Of a stretch of 64,000 nt of DNA, positions 26,616-35,181 are shown in pieces. The DNA lies in the NCBI GenBank assembly GCA_038210275.1, contig JBBQWV010000007.1:1-64000 (forward strand). Direction: 5' to 3'. Position 1 is the first letter of the stretch. Every line of letters begins with the position of its first letter. The notes below the pieces were generated by a model, which saw only the letters and a program-made list of their open reading frames with translations, did no database searches and was not told where the DNA came from. The DNA comes from PALSA-1296 sp038210275 (GTDB taxonomy: Bacteria; Bacteroidota; Ignavibacteria; Palsa-1295). The position numbers and the translations under genes were made by a program.

Positions 26616-27305
26616 ATGCAAAAGCGCAACCCTGTCATTATCTCACCGTCGCTTCTTTCAGCAAACTTCACAAGGCTTGAAGAGGATGTCCGTATGCTCG
26701 AAAAGGCTGGCGCTGACTGGCTGCATATTGATGTGATGGATGGACATTTCGTGCCGAATATTACGATCGGTCCGCTTGTCGTTGCAGCGCTTCGCAAGAT
26801 CACCAAGCTTCCTCTTGATTGCCATTTGATGATCACCGATCCTGACCGCTACATTCCGGATTTTGCAAAAGCCGGTGCGGATATAATCACCGTTCATGTT
26901 GAGGCGTGTCCGCATTTACATCGGACTGTGCAGCATATTAAATCTTTCGGCAAAAAAGCAGGCGTAACTTTAAATCCTGCAACACAGCTTAGTGCAGTAA
27001 AAGAAATTCTGCCGGATGCCGATATGATCTTGCTCATGAGCGTAAATCCCGGTTTTGGGGGACAGGAATTTATTCCATCGCTCTATCGCCGTGCCGCAAC
27101 TCTGAGCCAATGGATACATTCGCAGAACCTGAACTGCCTCATCGAAGCCGATGGCGGAATCAAGCTTGATAATATCGCCGATGTCTATGCATCCGGCGTT
27201 GATGCCATAGTCAGCGGCAGCGGAATTTTCGGAGCAAGCGACCCGGCAGCGATGATCGGAAAGATGCGAGATAAGTGTAAGAGTGTTGATGTTGTAAGTG
27301 TATAG
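26616..27305 (+). CDS. rpe: Ribulose-phosphate 3-epimerase
   Basis: Rpe interconverts ribulose 5-phosphate and xylulose 5-phosphate in the pentose phosphate pathway. The TIM-barrel signatures are all present: ISPSLLSANF, HIDVMDGHFVPNITIGP (catalytic Asp and metal-binding His), DCHLMI, MSVNPGFGGQ (phosphate loop) and IEADGGI (second catalytic Asp). 229 residues is normal. The next gene downstream is a sugar-bisphosphate aldolase, a plausible metabolic neighbour, although a REP-like element sits between them. Confidence 0.96.
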   Translation: MQKRNPVIISPSLLSANFTRLEEDVRMLEKAGADWLHIDVMDGHFVPNITIGPLVVAALRKITKLPLDCHLMITDPDRYIPDFAKAGADIITVHVEACPHLHRTVQHIKSFGKKAGVTLNPATQLSAVKEILPDADMILLMSVNPGFGGQEFIPSLYRRAATLSQWIHSQNLNCLIEADGGIKLDNIADVYASGVDAIVSGSGIFGASDPAAMIGKMRDKCKSVDVVSV

Positions 27306-27313
27306 TTTATATT

Positions 27314-27424
27314 GTCATTGCGAGGAGGGCTTCAGCCCGACGTGGCAATCTTAAATGTTGAAATTTGTTGCACGATAAAAGTTTTTAGATCGCCACGCCG
27401 CATGAAGGTCGGCTCGCGATGATA
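27314..27424. repeat. REP-like paired palindrome (rpe-aldolase gap)
   Basis: Begins GTCATTGCGAGGAGGGC, with a first stem (GGGCTTCAGCCC), and ends with an inverted second half containing TCGCCACGCC and GGCTCGCGATGA. It belongs to the GTCATTGCGAGG family. Confidence 0.75.
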
Positions 27425-27444
27425 CTAATTTTATTTACCCCCTC

Positions 27445-28458
27445 ATGTCAAAAATAAAGATCTCTAAAGGAAAATTCAATGGCATCAATGCCTGCGCGAA
27501 CGATAAAGGCGTGATCAATGCTGCGGCAATGGATCAGCGTGGATCGCTGAAAAAATCCATCGGCAAAGCGATGGGGCATGATGCAACGAATGAAGACCTC
27601 ACCAATTTCAAAATTTGCGTAACGGAAGTTCTGACGCCCTATGCTTCAGCGATACTCATGGATCCTGAATATGGATTGCCGACTCTTGCTCATCGCGCAA
27701 AGGGCACAGGTGTTTTGTTAGCTTACGAAAAAACAGGTTACGATGCTGCCACGAAAGGACGCTTACCTGATCTTCTTGATGAATGGAGCGTTCGCCGCCT
27801 TGTCGAAGCAGGTGCAGATGCGATCAAGATATTGTTATACTATAATGCCTTCGACGAGAAGAGTATCAATACTCGCAAGCACGCCTTCATCGAACGTATC
27901 GGCGCAGAGTGCAAAGCATTGGACGTTCCGTTTTTTCTCGAACCTCTTGCCTATGACGATGCAATGGATGAGAAAGGCCTCGAGTTTGCAAAGGTCAAAC
28001 CGAAATACGTTGCGGCATACATGACGGAATTTTCGAAAGAAAGATACGGCGTGGACATCCTGAAAGTTGAAGTGCCTGTGAATATGAAATATGTTTCCGG
28101 TACGAAAGCATATAACGGAAGCGAGGCGGCATATACAAGAGAAGAAGCGTTGAAGCTTTTTAAATCTGCTTCCGATGCTGCGACGAAACCATTTATTTAT
28201 CTCTCTGCAGGCGTTAGCGATGATGTTTTCCGCGAGACGATCCAGCTTGCCGGCGAAAGCGGTGCAAACTTTAGCGGAGTCCTCTGCGGCAGAGCAACCT
28301 GGCAAGATGGCGTTGCGATTTTCGGAGCGCAAGGAAAAGAGGCTCTCGAAAATTGGCTGAAGGGCAGAGGCGTTGAGAATATCAAAGCGCTGAACGAAGT
28401 CGTCTTCAAATATGCAAAACCCTGGACAACGATCTATGGTGATGTGGAAATTCTCTGA
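27445..28458 (+). CDS. Tagatose-1,6-bisphosphate aldolase-like protein (LacD family)
   Basis: The 337-residue class I aldolase of the LacD family splits tagatose 1,6-bisphosphate into two triose phosphates, and related enzymes also use fructose 1,6-bisphosphate. The expected Schiff-base lysine is K207 in DILKVEVPV, K128 lies in ADAIKILLYY, and AAAMDQRGSL and LMDPEYGLP match the family. No other lac/tagatose-pathway gene is present, so I infer a general glycolytic or gluconeogenic role. The gene ends 42 bp before a strong terminator. Confidence 0.9.
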   Translation: MSKIKISKGKFNGINACANDKGVINAAAMDQRGSLKKSIGKAMGHDATNEDLTNFKICVTEVLTPYASAILMDPEYGLPTLAHRAKGTGVLLAYEKTGYDAATKGRLPDLLDEWSVRRLVEAGADAIKILLYYNAFDEKSINTRKHAFIERIGAECKALDVPFFLEPLAYDDAMDEKGLEFAKVKPKYVAAYMTEFSKERYGVDILKVEVPVNMKYVSGTKAYNGSEAAYTREEALKLFKSASDAATKPFIYLSAGVSDDVFRETIQLAGESGANFSGVLCGRATWQDGVAIFGAQGKEALENWLKGRGVENIKALNEVVFKYAKPWTTIYGDVEIL

Positions 28459-28500
28459 ACCCGGATTCAAAGGATTCTTTAAGGATTTATTAGATTTCGT

Positions 28501-28530
28501 AAGGGCACATCGTATGTGCCCTTTTTATTT
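28501..28530 (+). terminator. Rho-independent terminator after the aldolase gene
   Basis: AAGGGCACAT / ATGTGCCCTT, a 10-bp perfect stem with a 3-nt loop, followed by TTTATTT. It may also stop the convergent gene ending at 28529. Confidence 0.9.
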
Positions 28531-29620
28531 AATGTATAATCTTCACTATCTCCGATTTCGTTTCTTTCTCCGTCACCAATCCCAAGACATAACTTCCAGT
28601 TGGAAGCTGAGATACATCCCATTTCAGAAGATGCTCGCCTACACCTGCATCAACTTTATTCTCCCGAATTATTCTTCCTTCGAGATCATAGAGGATGAGT
28701 CTTGCATTTCCATGCTCAGTCAGGGAATAGGAGATGTTTAATTCTTTGGAGGTTGGATTGGGGAAACATGAGAAAAAGGAAGGTGCATTTTTTTGAAATA
28801 CCTCAGATTTTTGAAATGGGAGGAAAAGGGGCACTACTGCTGAAGTAATATATGTATCTACATAAAAACCCGCCCCCCAAGTAATTTGCGATATTTTTGG
28901 TAAGATATGCAAAGTAGAATCTAATGGTATGGAAACAATAAAATCAGAAACACTATATTCGTAGGGAATGGATTTGCTGCAACTATCAAAAGTGCCAATA
29001 ATTCCTCTTACATTTTTTATTAAAAGTTCGAATAAATTTGAATCAGGAAAGTACTTTGCTTGACACTCGAATCCTTGAGTATAAGGCAATATAGTATCCC
29101 GTAGCGGTACAGTTGCATAAGTCTGATGGAATTGATCGCAAATAAAAAAGTAGTCGATCTCTTCAGTCCCTAAAACGTTTGACCCAATATGAGGTATGAA
29201 CATTCGGAGAGAGGTAGTATGGTTTTTAAGAATGGAATGAATATCCATTCTTAATGTAAAATTTATTCCATATCCATTATTATAGAGCCTGCTAAGTCTC
29301 CTCATTTCGCTGAAGGTCCAACTACCTTTCCACATTGAGATCAACCGTTGAGAACTTCGCAACCCAATATTATTTTCAACAATTACAGGCCCCGCCGAAC
29401 CTCTTCCGGTATCAGGAATGGAAGTGGTAATTAATGAATCTGTCCAACTTTTCAGAGTCATATTAACACTATCAATCGTGACCTTACCAAGCGTTGCACC
29501 GAACGAGCCATAAATATGTAGCTCGCCCTTCATTTCATCAATGAGCATAGAATCAATTACAGGCTGCGCATAGCTTGCACCGGCACAGAGGAGAAAAATG
29601 ATGATGAGATATTTCTTCAT
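28529..29620 (-). CDS. T9SS-secreted protein of unknown function, 363 residues
   Basis: The ATG at 29620 (MKKYLIIIFLLCAGASYAQ) gives a clean signal peptide; the frame is open 37 codons further upstream without good start support. The first domain (VIDSMLIDEMKGELHIYGSF) looks like an IPT/TIG-type Ig fold. The middle has no recognised motif, and the last 75 residues are a T9SS type A sorting domain (CFPNPTSKELNISY, LYDLEGRIIREN, LPTGSYVLGL). A 29-bp upstream element shared with the T9SS gene at 43789-45540 lies about 10 bp before the start codon and may be its promoter. It is divergent from an ECF sigma-factor gene. Confidence 0.85.
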   Translation of the reverse strand: MKKYLIIIFLLCAGASYAQPVIDSMLIDEMKGELHIYGSFGATLGKVTIDSVNMTLKSWTDSLITTSIPDTGRGSAGPVIVENNIGLRSSQRLISMWKGSWTFSEMRRLSRLYNNGYGINFTLRMDIHSILKNHTTSLRMFIPHIGSNVLGTEEIDYFFICDQFHQTYATVPLRDTILPYTQGFECQAKYFPDSNLFELLIKNVRGIIGTFDSCSKSIPYEYSVSDFIVSIPLDSTLHILPKISQITWGAGFYVDTYITSAVVPLFLPFQKSEVFQKNAPSFFSCFPNPTSKELNISYSLTEHGNARLILYDLEGRIIRENKVDAGVGEHLLKWDVSQLPTGSYVLGLVTEKETKSEIVKIIH

Positions 29621-29630
29621 ACTATATAAA

Positions 29631-29659
29631 GACAACTGAGATCGGATTTGGTTACAAAT
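29631..29659 (-). promoter_or_regulatory. Putative ECF-type promoter, copy 1
   Basis: Minus strand: ATTTGTAACC, 8 variable bases, then TCTCAGTTGTC. The same 29-bp layout with different middle bases occurs at 45576-45604, also just before a minus-strand T9SS gene. AAC and GTC are 17 bp apart, as in many ECF sigma promoters. Confidence 0.45.
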
Positions 29660-29695
29660 AAACTGCAATGGGGACGGAAATATGCCCTGAAAATA

Positions 29696-29766
29696 GTCGT
29701 TGGTTGTTGGTCGTTCGTCTTTAGGAAACAAATTCTGCTAACGACTAAAGACCAACAACTAACAAC
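29696..29766. repeat. Imperfect long hairpin
   Basis: Two 29-bp arms (29696-29724 and 29738-29766), rich in GTTGTTGG / CCAACAAC, pair with several mismatches. Low-complexity origin is likely. It lies between the divergent T9SS and sigma-factor genes. Confidence 0.45.
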
Positions 29767-29828
29767 TTTTACAAAAAAGTGCGGATTGAACTCGTAATTT
29801 TGCTGTTAAGATATGTAAAATCCTACGT

Positions 29829-30620
29829 TTGAAGAAAACCAAACCAAAGAATAAGATCAAAGCCCCGATTCCAGCGCCGAAAGCGAAGCCCGTAAAAGCT
29901 TCGAAGAAGCCTGTACGCCCTGCGCCAAAAGCAGCGGTGCCTATCGTCGCACCGGTCAAGAAAGCTCCGGCTCTGCAAGTTCAAGCAGTTGAACCGCCTG
30001 AACCGAAGCCGAAGAAAATTCCGGAGACAAGCGAAAGGCAGCTTGAAGATAAATCGCTCGTTCGCCGCGCCCGAGGTGGTGAGCAACGCGCGTATAGCGA
30101 ACTTGTCAAGCGGCATAAGCGCGGGATTGAACGGCTTATCCGCCCGATCTGCCGCAATGCAACGACTGATGAAGTCGAGGATCTTGTGCAGGAAGCCTTT
30201 ACCAAAGCTTTTCTGCATCTGAATTCTTATTCGGAAGAATATGCTTTCAGCACATGGCTTTACCGCATTGCGACTAATCATGCGATCGATCATCTTCGTC
30301 GTAAGAAACTTTCCGTCTTTTCGATCAGCGCCCCTCCCGGCGGCGGTGATAAAGGTGATGACGAATCCAAAGATTTCGAGATCACCGATTCGTCGTGGAT
30401 ACCGGAGCAATTGATGCTTTCGGAAGAGCGTACGCAGATCATCGAAAATGCGATCGACCAACTACCCGAAAATTATAAGAAGATCATCAAGCTCCGCCAT
30501 AACGACGATATGGAATATGATGAGATCGCAAAAGTCTTGAATCTGCCGATGGGTACGGTGAAGGTTCATCTGCATAGAGCAAGGGCTGCTCTCGGGAAAA
30601 TGTTGGATGGGAAAGTATAA
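29829..30620 (+). CDS. ECF-type RNA polymerase sigma factor with basic N-terminal tail
   Basis: Region 2 (AYSELVKRHKRGIERLI, VEDLVQEAFTKAFLHLNSY, FSTWLYRIATNHAIDHLRRK) and region 4 (IDQLPENYKKIIKLRHNDDM, YDEIAKVLNLPMGTVKVHLH, RARAALGKML) are clear. Before them is a 65-residue tail very rich in Lys, Pro and Ala (KNKIKAPIPAPKAKPVKAS), unusual for this family and histone-H1-like in composition. The listed start is a TTG. A perfect -7 box (TACGTTTG, 29824-29831) overlaps it, so translation may start instead at the in-frame GTG at 29937. No anti-sigma gene is adjacent. Confidence 0.87.
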   Translation: MKKTKPKNKIKAPIPAPKAKPVKASKKPVRPAPKAAVPIVAPVKKAPALQVQAVEPPEPKPKKIPETSERQLEDKSLVRRARGGEQRAYSELVKRHKRGIERLIRPICRNATTDEVEDLVQEAFTKAFLHLNSYSEEYAFSTWLYRIATNHAIDHLRRKKLSVFSISAPPGGGDKGDDESKDFEITDSSWIPEQLMLSEERTQIIENAIDQLPENYKKIIKLRHNDDMEYDEIAKVLNLPMGTVKVHLHRARAALGKMLDGKV

Positions 30621-30650
30621 TCTCTAACAATAAATCATAAAACCAACATC

Positions 30651-30760
30651 GTCATTACGAGAAAGGCTTTAGCCTTTCGTCGCAATCTAAAAACTTAAAC
30701 ATTGATTGCTCATTTGAATTTTTAGATCGCCACGCTCCTTGCAGTCGCTCGCGATGACAT
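30651..30760. repeat. REP-like paired palindrome (after sigma factor)
   Basis: Starts GTCATTACGAGAAAGGC with stem AAAGGCTTTAGCCTTT and ends with an inverted half reading GATCGCCACGC ... GCTCGCGATGACA. Confidence 0.75.
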
Positions 30761-30770
30761 TATTAAACTA

Positions 30771-32363
30771 ATGCCTAAAATTGGGAACAACATCCATTGT
30801 TTGAATTCGAAAGAAAATCGCATTCTGCGATATATTATTCTTTTCGTCATCATCTCCCGAATTGCGTTGATGTTTCGGTCGGAGGAAAGAATCTATACTC
30901 GTCCGTACTACGAAGATTCATTTTATCTCTTCAATTGTGCCGAGCATTTTGCACATGGCGAAGGCTTCACCTGCGACGGTAAACAAGCTACTAATGGTGT
31001 TCAGCCTTTAATCGTTGTCCTTTATGCTCCGTTATTTTTGCTTGCCGGAGCCGATAAACTCCTTGCGCTGAAACTCGGATTTATTCTCATTGCTCTGTTT
31101 GATTCACTCAGTGTTATTTTCATTGCGCGATTAGTCAGAACATTACAAAAGAAACCAACGGATGAAGACTCGGTCTGGAAATCTCCGCCGATCATTGCAG
31201 CAATTCTTTGGGCAGCGTTATATCCTATCTTCGTTCATACAACAGGCGGAATGGAGACAGGAATATATTCTGTCATGTTGATTGCCTCGCTTTATTATTA
31301 TGCAAAGCTTTCGCGATTACGCAGTGATGGCAAAAGCATTAGCATCATGCAATGGAGTTTGCTCGGCGTGGTATTGGGTGTCACCGTCCTTGCCCGTATT
31401 GATGCAGTGTTCTTCGTTATTATTATTGCTTGCTATGAACTTTATAAATTTAGAGGAAAAGGATTTATCAGCGGTGCAATAATTTCACTCTTTGCTTTTA
31501 TTGTTTCAAGCCCGTGGTGGTGGTATAATTATAAGATATTCGGAAGTATTATGCCGCAGAGCGGTGTCTCGGAATCACTTCGGGGCGGAATTCTTAGCGA
31601 GAATCTCCGACGCGGGGCAATCGTCATTGGTGATATCCTCGCTGTTTTTTTCTTTCTACCGAATTATGAACTTCCAACATGGTTTCATTTCTTTTGGCTG
31701 CTTGCTATTGCGGCGATTGTTGTTTGGATCATAAGAAAATTTACATTGCGAAATTATTTGAGGGAGAAATATAATCTATCTCCCGTGCTGCCGATTCTTC
31801 TTTTCTGTGGATCGCTTATTGTTTACTATATTTTCTTTTTCAGTGCGCCGCATTTTCTGCCGAGATATTTTCATCCTCTGCGTATTCTTTGGTTAGTGCT
31901 CTTTGCATGTGTTTCGCCGAAAATAGTAGAAGGGATCAAAGATTTCTATTTGCGAAAGAAAAACCTTGCCTGCGGATTAATTATCATTTTTGCTGCTGGA
32001 GGTTTAGGTTTTAGTGCATCACTATATGCGTATTCTTTTCTTATTAATAAAACAAGTGAATTTTATCTAACAGGGAAGTACGCATTGCAATATCCAAATG
32101 AGAAATTCGGAATGGAGCAATCCGGCACAGCGGGATTTATTGCGTCGAATGTTCTAAATCTTGACGGCAAAGTAAATTTCAAAGCATTACAGGCAATACA
32201 AAAAAACGACATCGGAGCATATATCGAAAGTAAAAGATTCGACTATATCGCCGATTGGCGCGAATTCAGTTCGAAGATCGTTGCCTCCGCAGAAAAACAC
32301 GGCGGCAAATTTCAGGAAGTAGATTCGATCGGAAGAGTAATAATTTTTAAGAGAGTGAAGTAG
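30771..32363 (+). CDS. GT-C-type integral membrane glycosyltransferase-like protein
   Basis: The 530-residue protein has about ten to eleven predicted transmembrane helices. The first periplasmic loop contains RPYYEDSFYLFNCAEHFAHG, with an acidic residue pair after the first helix, as in GT39/ArnT-like GT-C enzymes that use polyprenyl-phosphate sugars. No catalytic motif beyond this is sure. The C-terminal 90 residues form a soluble domain. The next gene starts 4 bp after its stop, so they are co-transcribed. Membrane protein is certain; glycosyltransferase is probable. Confidence 0.65.
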   Translation: MPKIGNNIHCLNSKENRILRYIILFVIISRIALMFRSEERIYTRPYYEDSFYLFNCAEHFAHGEGFTCDGKQATNGVQPLIVVLYAPLFLLAGADKLLALKLGFILIALFDSLSVIFIARLVRTLQKKPTDEDSVWKSPPIIAAILWAALYPIFVHTTGGMETGIYSVMLIASLYYYAKLSRLRSDGKSISIMQWSLLGVVLGVTVLARIDAVFFVIIIACYELYKFRGKGFISGAIISLFAFIVSSPWWWYNYKIFGSIMPQSGVSESLRGGILSENLRRGAIVIGDILAVFFFLPNYELPTWFHFFWLLAIAAIVVWIIRKFTLRNYLREKYNLSPVLPILLFCGSLIVYYIFFFSAPHFLPRYFHPLRILWLVLFACVSPKIVEGIKDFYLRKKNLACGLIIIFAAGGLGFSASLYAYSFLINKTSEFYLTGKYALQYPNEKFGMEQSGTAGFIASNVLNLDGKVNFKALQAIQKNDIGAYIESKRFDYIADWREFSSKIVASAEKHGGKFQEVDSIGRVIIFKRVK

Positions 32364-32367
32364 TTCT

Positions 32368-33093
32368 ATGAAAAAACCAAATTTTATTCTTGATGTGCCG
32401 CCGCCGCAAATGCCTTTCGAAGGGTTCTCGGAGGCAACATTCAAATTTCTGCACGGATTAAAAAAGAATAATAAAAAAGAATGGTTCGAAGCGCATCGCG
32501 ATACGTATGAAGCCGATCTTCGCGAACCAAGCAAGCAGCTTGTCGGAGCGATGAGCCAATTTATTGCAGAAGCGAAGCTACCGCTGATCTCAGATATGAG
32601 GAGATCACTTTTTCGTATCAACCGAGATATTCGTTTCTCCAAAGATAAATCTCCATATAAAACTCATATCGGAATTGTCTTCCCGATGCAGGGGATGAAA
32701 AATGACGAATGGTCAGGTATGTATATCGGCTTTGAACCGAGCGGAAAAAACGATGTCAAAGTATATATCGGCGGCGGAGCCTATATGCCATCAAGTCCTT
32801 TTCTCAAAAGAATTCGGACGAAGATCGGTATAGAATACAAAACATTAGAAAAACTTATTGCCCAAAAGGATTTCAAAAAAGAATATCCAAAAGGCATAAC
32901 CGGCGAGTCGCTGAAACGGATGCCAAAGGGTTTCGAGGAGGATCATCCTGCAGCGGTATTGCTCAAGTTGAAAAGCTTTACCTTTGGCGCCGATCTGACG
33001 AAGAAAGATCTGATGAATCCGAATCTTCCGAAAATTTTAGTGCAGAAGATCAAAGCTGCACAACGGATACTCGAATTTTTTGCCGAAGCCTAA
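32368..33093 (+). CDS. DUF2461-family protein
   Basis: The 241-residue cytoplasmic protein matches the DUF2461 (TIGR02453) family: FSEATFKFLHGLKKNNKKEW, FEAHRDTYEADLREPSKQL, SLFRINRDIRFSKDKSPYKT and YIGFEPSGKNDVKVYIGGG. The biochemical role is unknown. It starts 4 bp after the GT-C-like gene and is followed by a terminator, closing the two-gene unit. Confidence 0.88.
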   Translation: MKKPNFILDVPPPQMPFEGFSEATFKFLHGLKKNNKKEWFEAHRDTYEADLREPSKQLVGAMSQFIAEAKLPLISDMRRSLFRINRDIRFSKDKSPYKTHIGIVFPMQGMKNDEWSGMYIGFEPSGKNDVKVYIGGGAYMPSSPFLKRIRTKIGIEYKTLEKLIAQKDFKKEYPKGITGESLKRMPKGFEEDHPAAVLLKLKSFTFGADLTKKDLMNPNLPKILVQKIKAAQRILEFFAEA

Positions 33094-33109
33094 ATAACCA
33101 GTTTAAAAT

Positions 33110-33138
33110 AAAAGAGCGGCTCATGTGCCGCCCTTTTA
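33110..33138 (+). terminator. Hairpin terminator after the DUF2461 gene
   Basis: AAAAGAGCGGC / GCCGCCCTTTT stem with a 6-nt loop and T-rich tail; close enough to also serve the convergent cytochrome c peroxidase gene. Confidence 0.8.
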
Positions 33139-33160
33139 TTATTGCAAATAATTTAGAAAA

Positions 33161-34327
33161 TTAATTGGACCACGGATTACTGAATTTATTCGCCTTATCT
33201 GTGACAAAGTTATAATCGCTGAGCGTCTGAAGGAAAGCAATGATGTCGGACATATCTGCATTGCTGAGGTTTAGACTTCTGACTTTTGAATCCTGATTTT
33301 TTGTTGATCTCCCACCTTCATTATAATGATTCAGTACTTGCTGAAGCGTTGCAAAGCGCCCGTCGTGCATATACGGTCCACTCAGAGCGATATTCCGGAG
33401 TGAAGGTGTTTTGAACTTCCCGATATTCGCGTCAATCTTTTCGATATCGAATCTTCCTTTATCGCCGCTTTGACCAATCCCGATCCCGTTATCGTGGAAT
33501 TGTTGATCGGTAAAATTATATCCGGAATGGCAGGAGACGCAGTTCGCGCCATTTGCATCGGTGAATAATTGGAAACCATGCAGAGCTTGCGGATTATCTT
33601 TATACGCCACTTCATCGCCGTTATTATATTTATCAAACGTGCTTTGTGTACTGATGAATGTGCGTTCGAAGCAAGCAATAGATTTCGCAATTTTATCTAA
33701 TCCGATATCCGTCGATCCCCATGCTGCAAGAAAGAGCTGAGGATAATTTTTCCCTGCTATGTCGGCAGTGTGACCGTTGAGTCGTTTAAAAAGAAACAAT
33801 GTATCGTTATTGCCCGGCTTTGAATTGTAACCATTTGTCGAAGTATCGTTTTGTCTTGGATCATTGGTTAAATTATTTCCCATCTCTACAGAGTTAAAGA
33901 TCGGTCCGGGAACGTGTGCTTCCAAAGAAGTGAACCTTCCATCCCATGTAAATGAGGTGTTATATCCGACATTGGCAAGCGGCGGGGCATTGCGCGTACC
34001 GTGCTGTTGCTGAAAGCCAATGCTTACAGGGAATTGATCGGAAAATCCGATATTCGCCTGATGGCATGAGCCGCATGAAGTTTTCTGATCAGCGCTAAGT
34101 GATTTATCATAAAATAAGTGTCTACCAAGTTCTACCTTGGCATCGGACATCGGATTATCTGCCGGAACGATGATGGTACCGGGCACTTTCGGTATGACGC
34201 TGATACCCGGATTTGTAACCGGATCAGAAGCAGGAGATGACATTTCCTTACTGCAACTTGATAGAAACGAAACGAGAACAAGAAGAGCTGCACCAAGGCG
34301 CAGGGATGAAAGCTTATCTTTTTTCAT
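33161..34327 (-). CDS. Di-haem cytochrome c peroxidase (CCP/MauG-type) lipoprotein
   Basis: The 388-residue protein from the ATG at 34327 has a lipoprotein signal peptide (lipobox LSSC, Cys25). Two c-type haem motifs are present: CGSCH at 85-89 and CVSCH at 263-267. The typical CCP pieces GRHLFYDKSLSADQKTSCGS, TRNAPPLANV, FTWDGRF and LRNIALSGPYMHDGRF are there. The enzyme reduces hydrogen peroxide with electrons from cytochromes, or oxidises other periplasmic substrates as in MauG. The open frame extends 23 codons upstream without support. The 424-bp gap upstream (34328-34751) holds only A/T-rich sequence and low-complexity ACTCA runs. Confidence 0.93.
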   Translation of the reverse strand: MKKDKLSSLRLGAALLVLVSFLSSCSKEMSSPASDPVTNPGISVIPKVPGTIIVPADNPMSDAKVELGRHLFYDKSLSADQKTSCGSCHQANIGFSDQFPVSIGFQQQHGTRNAPPLANVGYNTSFTWDGRFTSLEAHVPGPIFNSVEMGNNLTNDPRQNDTSTNGYNSKPGNNDTLFLFKRLNGHTADIAGKNYPQLFLAAWGSTDIGLDKIAKSIACFERTFISTQSTFDKYNNGDEVAYKDNPQALHGFQLFTDANGANCVSCHSGYNFTDQQFHDNGIGIGQSGDKGRFDIEKIDANIGKFKTPSLRNIALSGPYMHDGRFATLQQVLNHYNEGGRSTKNQDSKVRSLNLSNADMSDIIAFLQTLSDYNFVTDKANKFSNPWSN

Positions 34328-34751
34328 AGTATGTTTTCCAGAGAGGGATGATAGATTGATGCATGAATTCTGAAAAAACTTCCCGACCAACTCCAACCAT
34401 TATATTATCATACGAGAAGTTCACATTACCTACCTAAAATAACACCCCAAGCCCCTAATAGTTACACCAAAAATGAAAATATTGTGGGTAAAATTTCACC
34501 CCCAAAATTTTGCAGTCAGATATTCATTCAGGTAGATAAATACAAATAGCATTCTGAAGCGATCAATGATAGTAAAAATACGGACTAATTGTAGATGAGA
34601 CGCTCGTTGTCGGGTTCTGTAAGTCATCACTTATCACTCAAAACACACAACTCAACACTCATAACTATAACCGAAACTATCCACAAAATCGAAAGTATAA
34701 GAACATATTGATTAGGAATGTCATATTTTTGTGCTCAGAAAGGAAACACGT

Positions 34752-35048
34752 ATGGAAATGTTCATGGTAGAAGTTGAATATCCTTACTATAAGGATGAAG
34801 AATTTATGGCACTTGTTCCGCGTCAGCGGGATCAGATCGCCACGTTGCTTAATACAGGTGTCCTGACAAGCTTTAGCTTGAATATGGAGCGAACAAGAGC
34901 GTGGATCGTCATTCCTGCTCATAACGAAGGAGCGGTGATGTCCATCCTTGAGCAATTCTCGCTCTATAAATTCATGAATCTGGATATCCACGCTCTTCTC
35001 GCCTTCGACAGAGCAGCCTTCAGTCTGCCGCCGCTGGTGATGAACTAA
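34752..35048 (+). CDS. Muconolactone-isomerase-like small protein
   Basis: The ATG at 34752 has an AGGAAA ribosome-binding site 5 bases upstream; a GTG at 34731 is less likely. The 98-residue product (MEMFMVEVEYPYYKDEEFMA ... RAWIVIPAHNEGAVMSILEQF) fits the ferredoxin-like fold of the muconolactone isomerase-like family, whose stand-alone members are often of unknown function. No aromatic-degradation genes are near, so catalysis of that reaction is not implied. Confidence 0.65.
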   Translation: MEMFMVEVEYPYYKDEEFMALVPRQRDQIATLLNTGVLTSFSLNMERTRAWIVIPAHNEGAVMSILEQFSLYKFMNLDIHALLAFDRAAFSLPPLVMN

Positions 35049-35076
35049 TAAAAAAAAGCGTAGAGCTTTTCAAGTT

Positions 35077-35140
35077 AAAAGTCAAAACTTTCAAGTCAAA
35101 AGGAGACGGTATTTCTTTTGACTTTAAAGTTTTGACTTTT
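35077..35140. terminator. Very long near-perfect hairpin after the small isomerase-like gene
   Basis: Two 26-bp arms (35077-35102 and 35115-35140) are complementary with a single mismatch; the loop is 12 nt. Arms are built from repeated AAGTCAAAA units. It may stop transcription in both directions. Confidence 0.6.
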
Positions 35141-35181
35141 GACTTCCTATTCATCCTTCCACGACCCTCCATAACCCAATA

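Noticed and set aside
27314..27424. CRISPR-like repeats
   Set aside because: The repeated palindromes are dispersed singly in gaps, not in a regular array, and no cas genes are present.
27835..28470. 211-residue antisense frame over the aldolase gene
   Set aside because: Overlaps a well-conserved enzyme gene and the amino-acid content (Cys, Arg, Phe rich) is typical of antisense shadows.
29823..30461. 212-residue antisense frame over the sigma-factor gene
   Set aside because: Shadow of a well-supported sigma factor; basic and Phe/Arg-rich composition.
34328..34751. Possible small gene or RNA in the 424-bp gap
   Set aside because: Only A/T-rich sequence and ACTCA-type low complexity; no ORF, hairpin with T-run or promoter at proper spacing.
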